From Flavobacteriaceae bacterium UBA6268 (GTDB taxonomy: Bacteria; Bacteroidota; Bacteroidia; Flavobacteriales; Flavobacteriaceae), in contig DJVA01000075.1 in NCBI GenBank assembly GCA_002440705.1, positions 1 to 64,000 on the forward strand: a stretch of DNA of 64,000 bases, written 5' to 3'. The notes under the pieces are model-generated. The model saw only the letters and a list, made by a program, of their open reading frames with translations, ran no database searches and was not told the DNA's origin. Position 1 is the stretch's first letter, and every line of letters begins with the position of its first letter. This document shows, piece by piece, positions 8,136-16,921 of the stretch. The position numbers and the translations under genes were made by a program.

Positions 8136-9185
8136 ATGAGTCATTTTTATCCACTCAAAATTTTGGAAGTTCGGCAAGAGACACCCCACTCGGTCTCCAT
8201 TGTCTTTGAAATTCCAGAATCCCTAAAGGATGCATTCCGTTTTAAGGCAGGACAATACCTTACCATCAAACATTCCCTCAATGGACAAGAAATTCGAAGG
8301 TCCTATTCACTATGTTCTGCTCCCAATTCGGGAGAATGGCGTATTGCAATAAAAAAAGTAGATGGTGGTGGGTTTTCTAGCCTTGCCAACACCCAACTCC
8401 AAAAAGGAGATGTATTGGAAGTTATGCCTCCACAAGGACATTTCTTGCTACAAACCGATTCCAAGTCCCGCAATCATTACCTTGCCATGGCAGCAGGAAG
8501 TGGCATTACCCCAATCATGGCCATGATTAAAGCCGTTTTAACGGAAGAAGCGCAATCTACCTTTACCCTCTTCTACGGCAATCAATCCAGAGTAGAAACC
8601 ATGTTTTTGGAAACGCTAAAATCACTTGAGGCCCAATACCCAGAAAGGTTTTCGGCTCAGTACTTTTTCAGTCAAGAAAGTGTGGAAGACTCTTATTTTG
8701 GGAGGATTGAAAGGTCTACACTGCTTTATCTGCTGAAACACCCCTATAAAAATGTAGCATTCGATGCGTATTACCTTTGTGGTCCAGAGGAAATGATAGC
8801 TGCGCTGAAATTTATTCTTTTGGAGCGTGGCGCAAAAGAATCCACAATTCATTTTGAACTTTTTACCTCAAAAGAAACGGGTTCCCTTTCTGAAAACCAT
8901 ACGGGCAAAACCCTATTGACCGTTACCTTGGATAATGATACCGAAACCTTTGCCATGCCCAAAGGGAAAAGTGTTTTGGAAGCTGTTTTGGAACATGGCT
9001 TGGATGCCCCATACAGCTGCCAAGGAGGCATTTGTAGTAGCTGTATGGCGAAACTTAAAGTAGGGAAAGTGGAAATGCTTAAAAATCAAATCCTCACAGA
9101 TTCCGAACTGGAACAGGGCTACATCTTAACATGCCAGTCGCACCCCACTACCCCAAGTATTTCAGTAGACTATGACGACCTTTAA
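8136..9185 (+). CDS. PaaE-like flavin/2Fe-2S oxidoreductase
   Basis: A 349-residue electron-transfer reductase. The N-terminal ferredoxin-reductase domain (about 1-235) has the FAD motif RRSYSLCSAP and an NAD(P)H-binding segment (AAGSGITPIMAMI). A plant-type 2Fe-2S domain ends the protein, with cluster cysteines in YSCQGGICSSC (C-x4-C-x2-C) and the fourth in LTCQSHP. This architecture is that of PaaE, the reductase of phenylacetyl-CoA epoxidase, and of related oxygenase reductases. No oxygenase subunit is nearby, so its partner is unknown. ATG 8136 was chosen over a longer version because family members begin at this beta strand. Its stop overlaps the convergent GT9 gene by four bases. Confidence 0.85.
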   Translation: MSHFYPLKILEVRQETPHSVSIVFEIPESLKDAFRFKAGQYLTIKHSLNGQEIRRSYSLCSAPNSGEWRIAIKKVDGGGFSSLANTQLQKGDVLEVMPPQGHFLLQTDSKSRNHYLAMAAGSGITPIMAMIKAVLTEEAQSTFTLFYGNQSRVETMFLETLKSLEAQYPERFSAQYFFSQESVEDSYFGRIERSTLLYLLKHPYKNVAFDAYYLCGPEEMIAALKFILLERGAKESTIHFELFTSKETGSLSENHTGKTLLTVTLDNDTETFAMPKGKSVLEAVLEHGLDAPYSCQGGICSSCMAKLKVGKVEMLKNQILTDSELEQGYILTCQSHPTTPSISVDYDDL

Positions 9186-10216
9186 ACCAATTGGCGAATT
9201 CTTTCAACTATGGTCATGGGGGCAATGGTTTGGATTGCATTTTCATATCCCTGAGGGCATTTGTTGCCATAGACGGAAGTAGGGATTAAAGGATATTTAG
9301 CCCTGTCGGATAACAACTGATTTTCCATGGGTTGATGGAATGGAATGAACCCAGCGAATGGATGTGTAATTCCCCAAAGCGTTAAAACCGGTATGCCAAA
9401 CATAGCGGCCAAATGTCCATTGGCACTGTCCATGGAGACCATAAGGTCTAAGTTGGAGATAAGGGATAGTTCTTCTTCCAATGAAAAAAAAGTAGCACTA
9501 TTGCTCACTGTTTTTAGTCCTTTGGATAGTGTTTCCAATTTTTGATGTTCTGCTTCACCTCCCCCGAAAAGGACGATTTGATATTCCCCGGAAGCCTCCA
9601 ACAAATCTAGGGTTTCCCGCATCTGTTCCAGAGGGTATATTTTTCCTGCAAAAGCTGCAAAAGGCGCTATACCAATCAATTTTTTTGGCGCATTGCCAAT
9701 AAATTCCAACACTTTGGAAGGCATGGCGCTCTTTTGAAGATAAAGCGGGGGGGCAATCTTTAAGTCAAACCCAAGTTCCCGAAATACATCTGCGTAGCGT
9801 TCGTGGGTAGTTTTTAGGGGTGAGATGGGATTCCCTTGTGCGTTGACCAGCAACTTCTTTTCAGTCCTTCCCTTGTTGATCGAGGCCCAACTGATTCCGG
9901 AAAATTTCAAAAAAGTCCGCACTACTTTGGTACGCAAGACATTATGCAGATCGGCTATGGCATCAGGCTGAAGGGTTTTAATTTCCTTTGCCAATTTCCT
10001 CAATCTCCAAAACCCTTTATGGGTATCTTCTAATTCGGCTGCCCAAAACGAAACATTGTGGAGTTGGTCGAATAGTGGTTTGAAAAAAGGGCGCGAAACT
10101 ATGGTAAGTTTCACTTCAGGAAACTTTTTTTGAAGCGATAAAAGCACTGGAATGGTCATGGCAACGTCGCCCAGGGCAGAGAGCCGTAAGACTACTATGT
10201 GCTTAGGAACCTTCAA
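9182..10216 (-). CDS. Glycosyltransferase family 9 (heptosyltransferase-like)
   Basis: A 344-residue GT-B enzyme of the ADP-heptose:LPS heptosyltransferase family. The N-terminal VVLRLSALGDVAMTIPVL (8-25) is the classic start of the fold. The C-terminal LMVSMDSANGHLAAMFGIPVL carries the donor-binding D-x-x-x-x-H-L-A pattern. It probably adds a sugar to the lipid A core or another surface glycan on the cytoplasmic side. It begins with TTG, 5 bases after the DUF4254 stop, so the two are co-transcribed, a pairing I recall from other flavobacteria. The true donor cannot be told from sequence. Confidence 0.85.
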   Translation of the reverse strand: MKVPKHIVVLRLSALGDVAMTIPVLLSLQKKFPEVKLTIVSRPFFKPLFDQLHNVSFWAAELEDTHKGFWRLRKLAKEIKTLQPDAIADLHNVLRTKVVRTFLKFSGISWASINKGRTEKKLLVNAQGNPISPLKTTHERYADVFRELGFDLKIAPPLYLQKSAMPSKVLEFIGNAPKKLIGIAPFAAFAGKIYPLEQMRETLDLLEASGEYQIVLFGGGEAEHQKLETLSKGLKTVSNSATFFSLEEELSLISNLDLMVSMDSANGHLAAMFGIPVLTLWGITHPFAGFIPFHQPMENQLLSDRAKYPLIPTSVYGNKCPQGYENAIQTIAPMTIVERIRQLV

Positions 10217-10221
10217 GTCCT

Positions 10222-10839
10222 TTATTTCTGGGTTCTCAAGACGGGGTTCAATTCGTCGTCATTGTACATTTTCATCTGTTTGTAGACCTTCATGTATTTT
10301 CTTCCATGGGCTATATCGTCTAACAATTGCTGGATGGCGGTACTTAAATCCACTTGCTGTTCCAAAAGCACTTCGAGTTTTTTTTGACACGCCTGCCGGT
10401 GAGCTCCGGATGCATCCGCCCTAGTAGCTTCGTCACGCATGTGATAGACTTTAAGAGCCAAAATCGAAAGACGGTCTACCCCCCAAGCTGGGCTTTCGGT
10501 ATTGATGGTGGCATTGGGAAGGGTTTCTACATGGGAAAATTGCTTCAAAAAATAGCTATCAATGTATTCCACCGTATCGGTACGGTCTTGGTTGGAGGCA
10601 TCAATTTTCCGTTTCAAGTCCAATGCCCCAACTGGATCGATATTGGGATCGCGGATGAGGTCCTCGTAATGCCATTGCACCGTATCGATCCAGCATTTGC
10701 GGTACAGTAAATGCTCTAAGAGTTGGGTATGGGGATCGTAGGGGTTTTCAAAGGGTTGGTAGGGGTCGTCCAGTACATGGTAGGTGTCGATTACTTCTTC
10801 GAATATCCTATGGGCTTTTTCTGCAAAGGGCTGTTTCAT
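10222..10839 (-). CDS. DUF4254 family protein
   Basis: A 205-residue soluble, mostly helical protein rich in charged residues, with recognisable segments such as LLEHLLYRKCWIDTVQWHYE and DLKRKIDASNQDRTDTVEYID. I recognise it as the DUF4254 family, which has no established biochemical function. It sits directly upstream of the GT9 glycosyltransferase and has its own good promoter, so the pair forms a two-gene operon; a helper role in LPS or glycan assembly is only a context inference. Confidence 0.8.
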   Translation of the reverse strand: MKQPFAEKAHRIFEEVIDTYHVLDDPYQPFENPYDPHTQLLEHLLYRKCWIDTVQWHYEDLIRDPNIDPVGALDLKRKIDASNQDRTDTVEYIDSYFLKQFSHVETLPNATINTESPAWGVDRLSILALKVYHMRDEATRADASGAHRQACQKKLEVLLEQQVDLSTAIQQLLDDIAHGRKYMKVYKQMKMYNDDELNPVLRTQK

Positions 10840-10863
10840 CTTCTAGTAATTTGTGCTATTAAT

Positions 10864-10895
10864 CAAACCTATTCCAGGTATTTCAATGCCACAAA
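10864..10895 (-). promoter_or_regulatory. Promoter of the DUF4254-GT9 operon
   Basis: On the minus strand: TTTG, 20 bases, TAGGTTTG, a full match to the Bacteroidetes -33/-7 pattern. The ATG at 10839 lies 24 bases beyond the -7 box. A second -7-like box, TACTTTTG, overlaps the -33 region at 10892-10899. Confidence 0.65.
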
Positions 10896-10944
10896 AGTAA
10901 GGATTTTCAATGGCAATTGATGCAGTTGGCGGAAGCGATTGCTT

Positions 10945-11868
10945 TCATCTTAAAAAGAGTGAAATAATGGGCATCGCCATAATAAGCCACAGCAACAATT
11001 CCTTGAACCACCGTTCTCCTTTTTTTTCTAAATAGCCCGCAATTATTACAGCGGCCGGTATGATGAAAAATAGCCATTCAACGGTGCTTTTCACTTCAGA
11101 AAAAAGCGTCGCAAAAAGACCCATGATCCCCAAATAAACGACCAACAAATAATTGCCCTTGACTTTCCTGGCCACTTCCCCCAAATTTGAAAGTCGGAAA
11201 GTTACGGCCCAACTAAACAGGGCAAGCAGAAACGCAATAAACCCTATCATCTTTGAGGAAGCATATGGGGTATAGTTCAAAGAAATATGTTCGGGCCATC
11301 GGGACATCCATTGCATGGAGTTTTCTTTGATGAAAAAAAAGGCTGTAGCCAATAGAAGCATCCCCAAGGCCCCCACAATGGGGATAAAAAAATAGCGGAA
11401 TGGTTTCTGGTTTTTATTGGAAATTGCCAGGTACAGTGCCCCAAAAAACAGTATGCTCCAGAAATAAAAGTAGGAAGCTAACAAAATCCAAAGGGTCGCG
11501 TCCAAAATCTTTTTTTCATCCTTTTTATCAGAAGACAAACTGAAAATTCGCCTTAAAGCCAACAAAATAAAAAGTTGTGCTACCGCCATTTGCCAGGATT
11601 CCAATACCGGCAAACAAAGCATCCAACAGCAAAATACAAAAATGCCCAAGGTATGACTTTGTGTGAGCGCATTTTTTCGAATGATGAAATCCAGCAACAA
11701 CATAGCAAAAACCGATGCTAGAATATGCCCTAGTAAAACAAAAGCCGGAGTCCATCCAAATGACCCCTTAAAAAATAAAATGGCCTGTACGGTCCGGACC
11801 ACTACAATGAAGATGCTTAGCAGCAGAAAATTAACAGGGCTGGATTTCCCAAAAAAGCTTGTCAGCAT
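10945..11868 (-). CDS. Polytopic membrane protein (DUF6427-like)
   Basis: A 307-residue integral membrane protein with about nine or ten hydrophobic helices, short polar loops and no charged catalytic motif that I recognise. It resembles the flavobacterial DUF6427 family, typically encoded beside a small DUF6341 protein and purD, exactly the arrangement here. Function unknown. It is transcribed divergently from the 79-residue protein at 11908, with 39 bases between start codons. Confidence 0.75.
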   Translation of the reverse strand: MLTSFFGKSSPVNFLLLSIFIVVVRTVQAILFFKGSFGWTPAFVLLGHILASVFAMLLLDFIIRKNALTQSHTLGIFVFCCWMLCLPVLESWQMAVAQLFILLALRRIFSLSSDKKDEKKILDATLWILLASYFYFWSILFFGALYLAISNKNQKPFRYFFIPIVGALGMLLLATAFFFIKENSMQWMSRWPEHISLNYTPYASSKMIGFIAFLLALFSWAVTFRLSNLGEVARKVKGNYLLVVYLGIMGLFATLFSEVKSTVEWLFFIIPAAVIIAGYLEKKGERWFKELLLWLIMAMPIISLFLR

Positions 11869-11889
11869 CGCACATTATTTCTATTTTTG
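11859..11889 (+). promoter_or_regulatory. Promoter of the DUF6341-like gene
   Basis: TTG, 20 bases, TATTTTTG, fitting the Bacteroidetes consensus. The ATG follows 18 bases after the -7 box. The -33 part overlaps the first codons of the divergent DUF6427-like gene. Confidence 0.6.
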
Positions 11890-11907
11890 CGACATAAATA
11901 TACAACT

Positions 11908-12147
11908 ATGTCTTGGAAAGGTTTTTTTGAAGGAATCCAATCTTTTGCAGAAAGTGTTTTGTTTGCTCCTTATGATGCCCTCCGTCTGGGCGTGGATAAC
12001 TGGTGGCTCTCCAACATTGTAAGTTGGATACTTTTTGCCATAGGAATCGTCGCTTTTGTGTATTGGATGCGGCAATTGTCTATCTTCAACGCCAGTGGGG
12101 AAGAAGACCGTAGTCAGACCGCTCATTCCTTTTTAGGCAAAAACTAA
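11908..12147 (+). CDS. Small single-pass membrane protein (DUF6341-like)
   Basis: A 79-residue protein starting MSWKGFFEGIQSFAESVLF, with one membrane helix at about 38-55 (IVSWILFAIGIVAFVYWM) and a polar tail. It matches the small flavobacterial DUF6341 family by memory; function unknown. The ATG at 11908 was chosen over codons upstream because the promoter -7 box ends at 11889. Its stop codon overlaps the convergent purD stop by four bases (CTAA). Confidence 0.78.
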   Translation: MSWKGFFEGIQSFAESVLFAPYDALRLGVDNWWLSNIVSWILFAIGIVAFVYWMRQLSIFNASGEEDRSQTAHSFLGKN

Positions 12148-13415
12148 AGATCGAAACCGATATCGGTTCGGTAATACATCTTATCAAACGATAGCTTTGC
12201 TATTTCTTGGTAAGATTTTTTTATGGCCTTTTTGAAGTCTTCATCCAAAGAAGTCACTGCCAATACACGTCCGCCATTGCTTACTATGTTTCCCCCCTTC
12301 TGCAGGGTACCTGCATGAAACACAAAAGCATCTGCTACTTGTTCGGTTCCTGAAATTACCTTCTCTTTTTGATAGGCTTCGGGATAACCGCCAGATACCA
12401 ACATCACCGTTGCAGCAGCCCTTGGATCGATTTTCAGTGAAATGGTTTCCAGTTCCTTTCTGGAAACTGCTTCAAGTAAAGAAACTAAATCCGTCTGGAT
12501 TCTTGGAAGGACTACTTCGGTTTCCGGATCGCCCATGCGCACGTTATATTCAATCACGAAGGGCTCTTCCTCCACTTTAATAAGACCTATGAAGATAAAT
12601 CCCCTATAATCGATGCCTTCTTCTTTTAGACCCCTTACGGTTGGCTTTACCACCTGCTCCTCAATTTTTTTCATGAAGCCATCATCTGCAAAAGGCACAG
12701 GGGAAACAGCTCCCATACCTCCCGTATTAAGGCCTGTATCGCCTTCCCCAATACGTTTGTAATCCTTCGCCGTAGGCAAAATTTTATAGTGTTCCCCGTC
12801 GGTCAATACAAAAACACTCAATTCGATCCCGTCCAAAAATTCTTCAATCACCACTTTACTGCTAGCCGCACCAAACTTGGCATGTTTCAACATTTGTTCC
12901 AACTCGGTTTGGGCCTCTTTTAAATCGTTTAATATCAAGACCCCTTTCCCGGCAGCCAATCCATCGGCTTTTAACACGTAGGGAGGCTTTAGGGTTTTTA
13001 AAAATTCTATGCCTTTGTTTAGTGTTTCCTCAGAAAAACTATGGTAGGCCGCTGTTGGAATACCATGGGCAGCCATAAACTCCTTGGCGCGTTCCTTGCT
13101 TCCCTCCAGTTGGGCTCCTTGGCTAGAAGGGCCTATAAGCATTACATTTTTAAGCGCTTCGTCCTCTTTGAAAAAATCATAAATACCTGCCACCAATGGA
13201 TCTTCAGGACCCACCACTACCATTGCTATGTGGTGTTCCAACACCGCTTTCTTGATTTCTGGAAAATTGGTAACGCTGATGGGCAAATTGGTTGCAAGTG
13301 CATGGGTCCCTGCGTTTCCAGGGGCTACAAAAAGGTTGGAGCAGCGATTGCTTTGTTTAATTTTATAGGCAAATGCGTGCTCACGGCCGCCCGAACCCAA
13401 TACCAAAATATTCAT
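12144..13415 (-). CDS. purD: Phosphoribosylamine-glycine ligase
   Basis: A 423-residue GAR synthetase, second step of de novo purine synthesis: phosphoribosylamine + glycine + ATP to glycinamide ribonucleotide. The N-terminal domain starts MNILVLGSGGREHA. The ATP-grasp core shows PPYVLKADGLAAGKGVLI and VVIEEFLDGIELSVFVLTDG, and EYNVRMGDPETEVVLPR is the metal-binding signature. Length is normal. It stands alone, convergent with the DUF6341-like gene; a -7-like box lies 26 bases upstream. Confidence 0.97.
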   Translation of the reverse strand: MNILVLGSGGREHAFAYKIKQSNRCSNLFVAPGNAGTHALATNLPISVTNFPEIKKAVLEHHIAMVVVGPEDPLVAGIYDFFKEDEALKNVMLIGPSSQGAQLEGSKERAKEFMAAHGIPTAAYHSFSEETLNKGIEFLKTLKPPYVLKADGLAAGKGVLILNDLKEAQTELEQMLKHAKFGAASSKVVIEEFLDGIELSVFVLTDGEHYKILPTAKDYKRIGEGDTGLNTGGMGAVSPVPFADDGFMKKIEEQVVKPTVRGLKEEGIDYRGFIFIGLIKVEEEPFVIEYNVRMGDPETEVVLPRIQTDLVSLLEAVSRKELETISLKIDPRAAATVMLVSGGYPEAYQKEKVISGTEQVADAFVFHAGTLQKGGNIVSNGGRVLAVTSLDEDFKKAIKKSYQEIAKLSFDKMYYRTDIGFDL

Positions 13416-13440
13416 GCGAAGGGATTTTTGATTACAGCAT

Positions 13441-13448
13441 CAAAAATA
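13441..13448 (-). promoter_or_regulatory. -7 element TATTTTTG of purD
   Basis: TATTTTTG on the minus strand, 26 bases before the purD ATG. No clear -33 TTG is visible at the right distance, so support is partial. Confidence 0.4.
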
Positions 13449-13482
13449 ATTGTTTGTAAATTGAAGCCCTAATATTTTCAAC

Positions 13483-14790
13483 TTGAATTTGTTCGAACTG
13501 TCATTGCGTTGGAAAGGATTTCCCCTCGAGGAAGCCAAAAAGCAATTGAAGTACATTCAATCGATCCCCGAAAACGAGTATGGCGCTTACATCGAACAAC
13601 AACGAATGGCCTTACTACAGCATCATTTAACCCATAATCCGTTTTACCAAGGTTTTTGTGCAAACCGTTCTGTACTAAAATGGAAGGACGTCCCTATCAT
13701 GCAAAAAAGCGATTTGCAGAAACCCCTAAAGGAACGATTGTCCAATGGATACACCCCAAAGAATGTTTATGTAAACAAAACTTCAGGCTCTAGTGGACAC
13801 CCTTTTATTTTTGCTAAGGATAAACTTTGCCACGCCCTAACCTGGGCTGAAATCCTTGATAGGTTTGGATGGTACGGAATCGACTTCAACAGTACTTTAC
13901 AAGCCCGATTTTATGGAATCCCTCTCGACTGGATTGGCTATCAAAAAGAACGGATCAAAGACCTATTAAGTGCTCGATACCGGTTTCCCATTTTTGATCT
14001 TTCTGATAAGAAGCTAGAAAAAATACTGCGTGCTTTCCGCAAAAAACCATTCGATTATATCAATGGTTATACAAGCTCTATAGTGCTTTTTGCAAAATTC
14101 CTAAATAAAAAAGGGATTCATTTAAAGGAAATATGCCCCACACTGCGCTATTGCATTGTTACCAGTGAAATGCTTTTTGAAAGCGATAAAAAATTGATGG
14201 AGTCCTGTTTTGGGGTCCCCGTTGTAAACGAATATGGTGCTAGTGAATTGGACTTGATTGCTTTTACCAATCGTGAAAACGAGTTTGTCCTGAACAACGA
14301 AACTTTGTACGTGGAGATTTTGGATGAAAAAGACCGTCCTGTCCCCTTAGGCAAAGAAGGCCGTATTGTGATTACGGGACTCTATAATTTGGCGCACCCC
14401 ATGATTCGATACGATATTGGGGATACCGGTGCCTTAGATGAAAAAAGTACTGCTAAAAACCCCCTTTTAAAAACATTGATTGGACGTACCAATGACGTCG
14501 CCCATTTGCCAAGTGGTAAAACCGTACCCGGTCTTACCTTCTACTACGTTACCAAAAGCATCATAGAAGATGATGGAAATGTGAAGGAGTTTGTGATTGA
14601 ACAACACCAATTGGATCGATTCAAAATTATGTATACTTCACATCAGGAGTTGCTTCCAGAAGAAATAGCAACCATCAAAAAGGCATTATTTCAATATTTG
14701 GAAGATGGACTAACCCTCGAATTCAGTAGGATAGGTGTTTTGGATCGCACTAAAAGAGGAAAGCTGAAACAATTTGTTTCCTATTTATAA
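13483..14790 (+). CDS. CapK/PaaK-like adenylate-forming enzyme
   Basis: A 435-residue member of the phenylacetate-CoA ligase / coenzyme F390 synthetase / CapK branch of adenylating enzymes. The AMP-binding loop is NKTSGSSGHPFIF, followed by VVNEYGASELDLIAF and MIRYDIGDTG. Such proteins are common in capsule and exopolysaccharide loci, where they may activate an acyl group for glycan decoration, so its position next to the polysaccharide cluster is suggestive. An in-frame stop lies 21 bases upstream and there is no ATG before residue 43, so it starts at TTG. Its stop overlaps the convergent GT2 gene by six bases. Confidence 0.8.
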   Translation: MNLFELSLRWKGFPLEEAKKQLKYIQSIPENEYGAYIEQQRMALLQHHLTHNPFYQGFCANRSVLKWKDVPIMQKSDLQKPLKERLSNGYTPKNVYVNKTSGSSGHPFIFAKDKLCHALTWAEILDRFGWYGIDFNSTLQARFYGIPLDWIGYQKERIKDLLSARYRFPIFDLSDKKLEKILRAFRKKPFDYINGYTSSIVLFAKFLNKKGIHLKEICPTLRYCIVTSEMLFESDKKLMESCFGVPVVNEYGASELDLIAFTNRENEFVLNNETLYVEILDEKDRPVPLGKEGRIVITGLYNLAHPMIRYDIGDTGALDEKSTAKNPLLKTLIGRTNDVAHLPSGKTVPGLTFYYVTKSIIEDDGNVKEFVIEQHQLDRFKIMYTSHQELLPEEIATIKKALFQYLEDGLTLEFSRIGVLDRTKRGKLKQFVSYL

Positions 14791-15558
14791 TTTTTGAATG
14801 TATTTGGGGCGTACAAAAAAATATTCCCAAAAAAACCGCAGAAGATACCCAACCGACTTGAGCCAAGAATATCCTAAATGTTCGCGGTAAAACTGAAAAT
14901 TGTAACGTACCAACCTCCATTTACTCGAACTGATGGATCCCTCCCTCACACGATAGTAAGCCAATTCTTCCTGTAGGCCCAGCGCAGGTTTTCCACTCCT
15001 TTTGATAGCCTCAAGCCAGACAGCCCAATCCTGTCTTTTTCGAATATTGGGTGCAAGGATTTTTCCCAATGTTGTAGCATGGTAAATCCCCGTTAAGTTG
15101 CCAATGTAGTTGTTGAGCAATTGCTTACGAAAGCTCAACTTGGGTATCGCTACAATGCGTTTCCCTAGGCTTTTACCATGTTCGTCTACGTGTAGGTACG
15201 ACGAAAAGCATACCTCCGCAAAACAATCCTTCATGAAGGTAAGTTGCTTCTGAAGTTTTTCAGGATGCCATTGGTCATCGCTGTCTAGGAATGCAATAAA
15301 ATCTCCTTGAGCTTTTTCTGTAGCCAAATTTCGGCAGTAAGCCGCTCCTTGGTTGTGTTTCAAGGAAACCCATTTGATTCTTGGATCTTTTGATGCAAAA
15401 CCCTTACAGATTTCCAGGGAATCATCTAAGGATGCATCGTCCACAATAATCTGTTCCCAGTGAGGATAGCTTTGCTTTTGAACACTTTCAATGCAAGCGG
15501 CAATAAAAGGAGCAGCATTGTAAAGGGGGGTAATAATCGAAACCAAAGGATTTTCCAT
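14785..15558 (-). CDS. Glycosyltransferase family 2
   Basis: A 257-residue GT-A transferase. It begins PLVSIITPLYNAAPFIAACI, has the nucleotide-binding IIVDDASLDDS and the metal-binding DSDDQW (the DxD motif, about 93-98). The C-terminus is basic and amphipathic, as in membrane-associated GT2 enzymes that extend lipid-linked sugars on the cytoplasmic face. It is the last gene of the polysaccharide cluster, 4 bases after the wcaJ-like gene, so it could add the second sugar after the initiating transferase. Confidence 0.9.
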   Translation of the reverse strand: MENPLVSIITPLYNAAPFIAACIESVQKQSYPHWEQIIVDDASLDDSLEICKGFASKDPRIKWVSLKHNQGAAYCRNLATEKAQGDFIAFLDSDDQWHPEKLQKQLTFMKDCFAEVCFSSYLHVDEHGKSLGKRIVAIPKLSFRKQLLNNYIGNLTGIYHATTLGKILAPNIRKRQDWAVWLEAIKRSGKPALGLQEELAYYRVREGSISSSKWRLVRYNFQFYREHLGYSWLKSVGYLLRFFWEYFFVRPKYIQKL

Positions 15559-15562
15559 GGTT

Positions 15563-16918
15563 TTAATAGGCTTTTTCTTCTCCCCTTAAGGCGTTGTATA
15601 CCGTTTGAAACACAATTTTTATGTCCATTAGCAACGACCAATTCTCGAGATAAAAGATGTCGTATTTCACACGGTTGATGATGTGATTGTCGTCCTCTAC
15701 TTCGCCCCGGTAGCCACTAACCTGTGCCAAGCCGGTGATGCCTGGCTTGATGAAATGGCGAACCATAAATTTATCAATCCTTTCGGCATACATGTGGGTA
15801 TGGCTCACCATGTGGGGTCTTGGACCAACAACGGACATTTCGCCCTTCAGTACATTAATGAATTGAGGGAGCTCATCGATGCTGGTTTTTCTGATGATCC
15901 TTCCAATTCGGGTGACCCTAGGATCATTTTTTCGAATCTGGTAAAGGTGGGCCTCAGGATTGGGGCGCATCGATCGGAACTTATAGCAATAAAATTCCTT
16001 ATAATCCAAACCATTGCGTTTTTGCTTAAAAAACACAGGGCCCCTAGACTCCAATTTAATGATCAATCCCAGCAAAGGAGTTAGCCATGAAAGAATGGAC
16101 AGTATGATGAAGAGCGATAAAAAAATATCGAAACTACGCTTCACGAACTTGTTGAATGGTTCGTCAATAGGAATTTTCCGAAGCGATAGTATGGGGAGAT
16201 AACCATAATAGGTAAAGTCCAGTCTTTTACTGTAAATTTCTTTGTTGTCTGGAAGAAACTTGAGGATTTTAAGGTTATTATCAGCATAATCTATAAGCTT
16301 GGTAAGTTCCTCGTTATTCAGTTTTGCTACCGATGAATAAATTTCATCGATGTTTTTTTCATCCACGTATTCAAGACATTCATCCAATGTGATGCCTTCT
16401 GGGCCTTCCAAATCGAATGTTTTGAAGAGGACATATCCATATTCAGGATTTTCCACAAAAAATTTCCGAAGCTGATCGGTCTTTTGGTTCAATCCAATGA
16501 TGACCACCTTCCTCAAGTTTCCCTTTAACAATACACGGTATTTTTTCAGAAGGTAGTAAACGCCTAATTTCGCCAAAGTGATGTAGAGAATCACCAATGA
16601 TGCATATTTTATAATAGCCCAAGGCTCCTTGTCCAAATCCTTGTAAAACCCGAAAAAAGCAAACACCAAAAGGAAGAATAAAATTCCTTGTTTTGCTATT
16701 AAGGAAAAAATGTTTGTCACACGGGTAAAGCGATAAATCTCATAGAAATCACTTCGCAATGCCATCAGTATCCATGCGAGGGAGACAAAAATTACGTAGT
16801 TGAGGTACACTACATTGTCATCGAAAAGAGGGTAGGCCATCCCATTAATAATCAACAGGTCAATGGCATACGAAATGGGTCTCAAAAACCCCGAATATCG
16901 CCCTCTTTTAAAAATCAT
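15563..16918 (-). CDS. Undecaprenyl-phosphate sugar-1-phosphate transferase (WcaJ-like)
   Basis: A 451-residue initiating enzyme for Wzx/Wzy-type polysaccharides. The N-terminus holds about four membrane helices, a soluble Rossmann-like domain follows (about 130-240), then a re-entrant hydrophobic segment after KRSFDIFLSLFIIL. The catalytic domain shows VFFKQKRNGLDYKEF, YKFRSM, DELPQFINVLKGEMSVVGPRP and GITGLAQVSGYRG. It transfers hexose-1-phosphate from a UDP-sugar to undecaprenyl phosphate; glucose is likely but not proven. It lies 3 bases after the UXS-like gene and is followed closely by a GT2 gene. Confidence 0.92.
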   Translation of the reverse strand: MIFKRGRYSGFLRPISYAIDLLIINGMAYPLFDDNVVYLNYVIFVSLAWILMALRSDFYEIYRFTRVTNIFSLIAKQGILFFLLVFAFFGFYKDLDKEPWAIIKYASLVILYITLAKLGVYYLLKKYRVLLKGNLRKVVIIGLNQKTDQLRKFFVENPEYGYVLFKTFDLEGPEGITLDECLEYVDEKNIDEIYSSVAKLNNEELTKLIDYADNNLKILKFLPDNKEIYSKRLDFTYYGYLPILSLRKIPIDEPFNKFVKRSFDIFLSLFIILSILSWLTPLLGLIIKLESRGPVFFKQKRNGLDYKEFYCYKFRSMRPNPEAHLYQIRKNDPRVTRIGRIIRKTSIDELPQFINVLKGEMSVVGPRPHMVSHTHMYAERIDKFMVRHFIKPGITGLAQVSGYRGEVEDDNHIINRVKYDIFYLENWSLLMDIKIVFQTVYNALRGEEKAY

Positions 16919-16921
16919 CCG

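Noticed and set aside
8136..14790. A phenylacetate catabolic locus formed by the PaaE-like and PaaK-like genes
   Set aside because: They are 5 kb apart with unrelated genes between and no PaaABCD; both families have many other roles.
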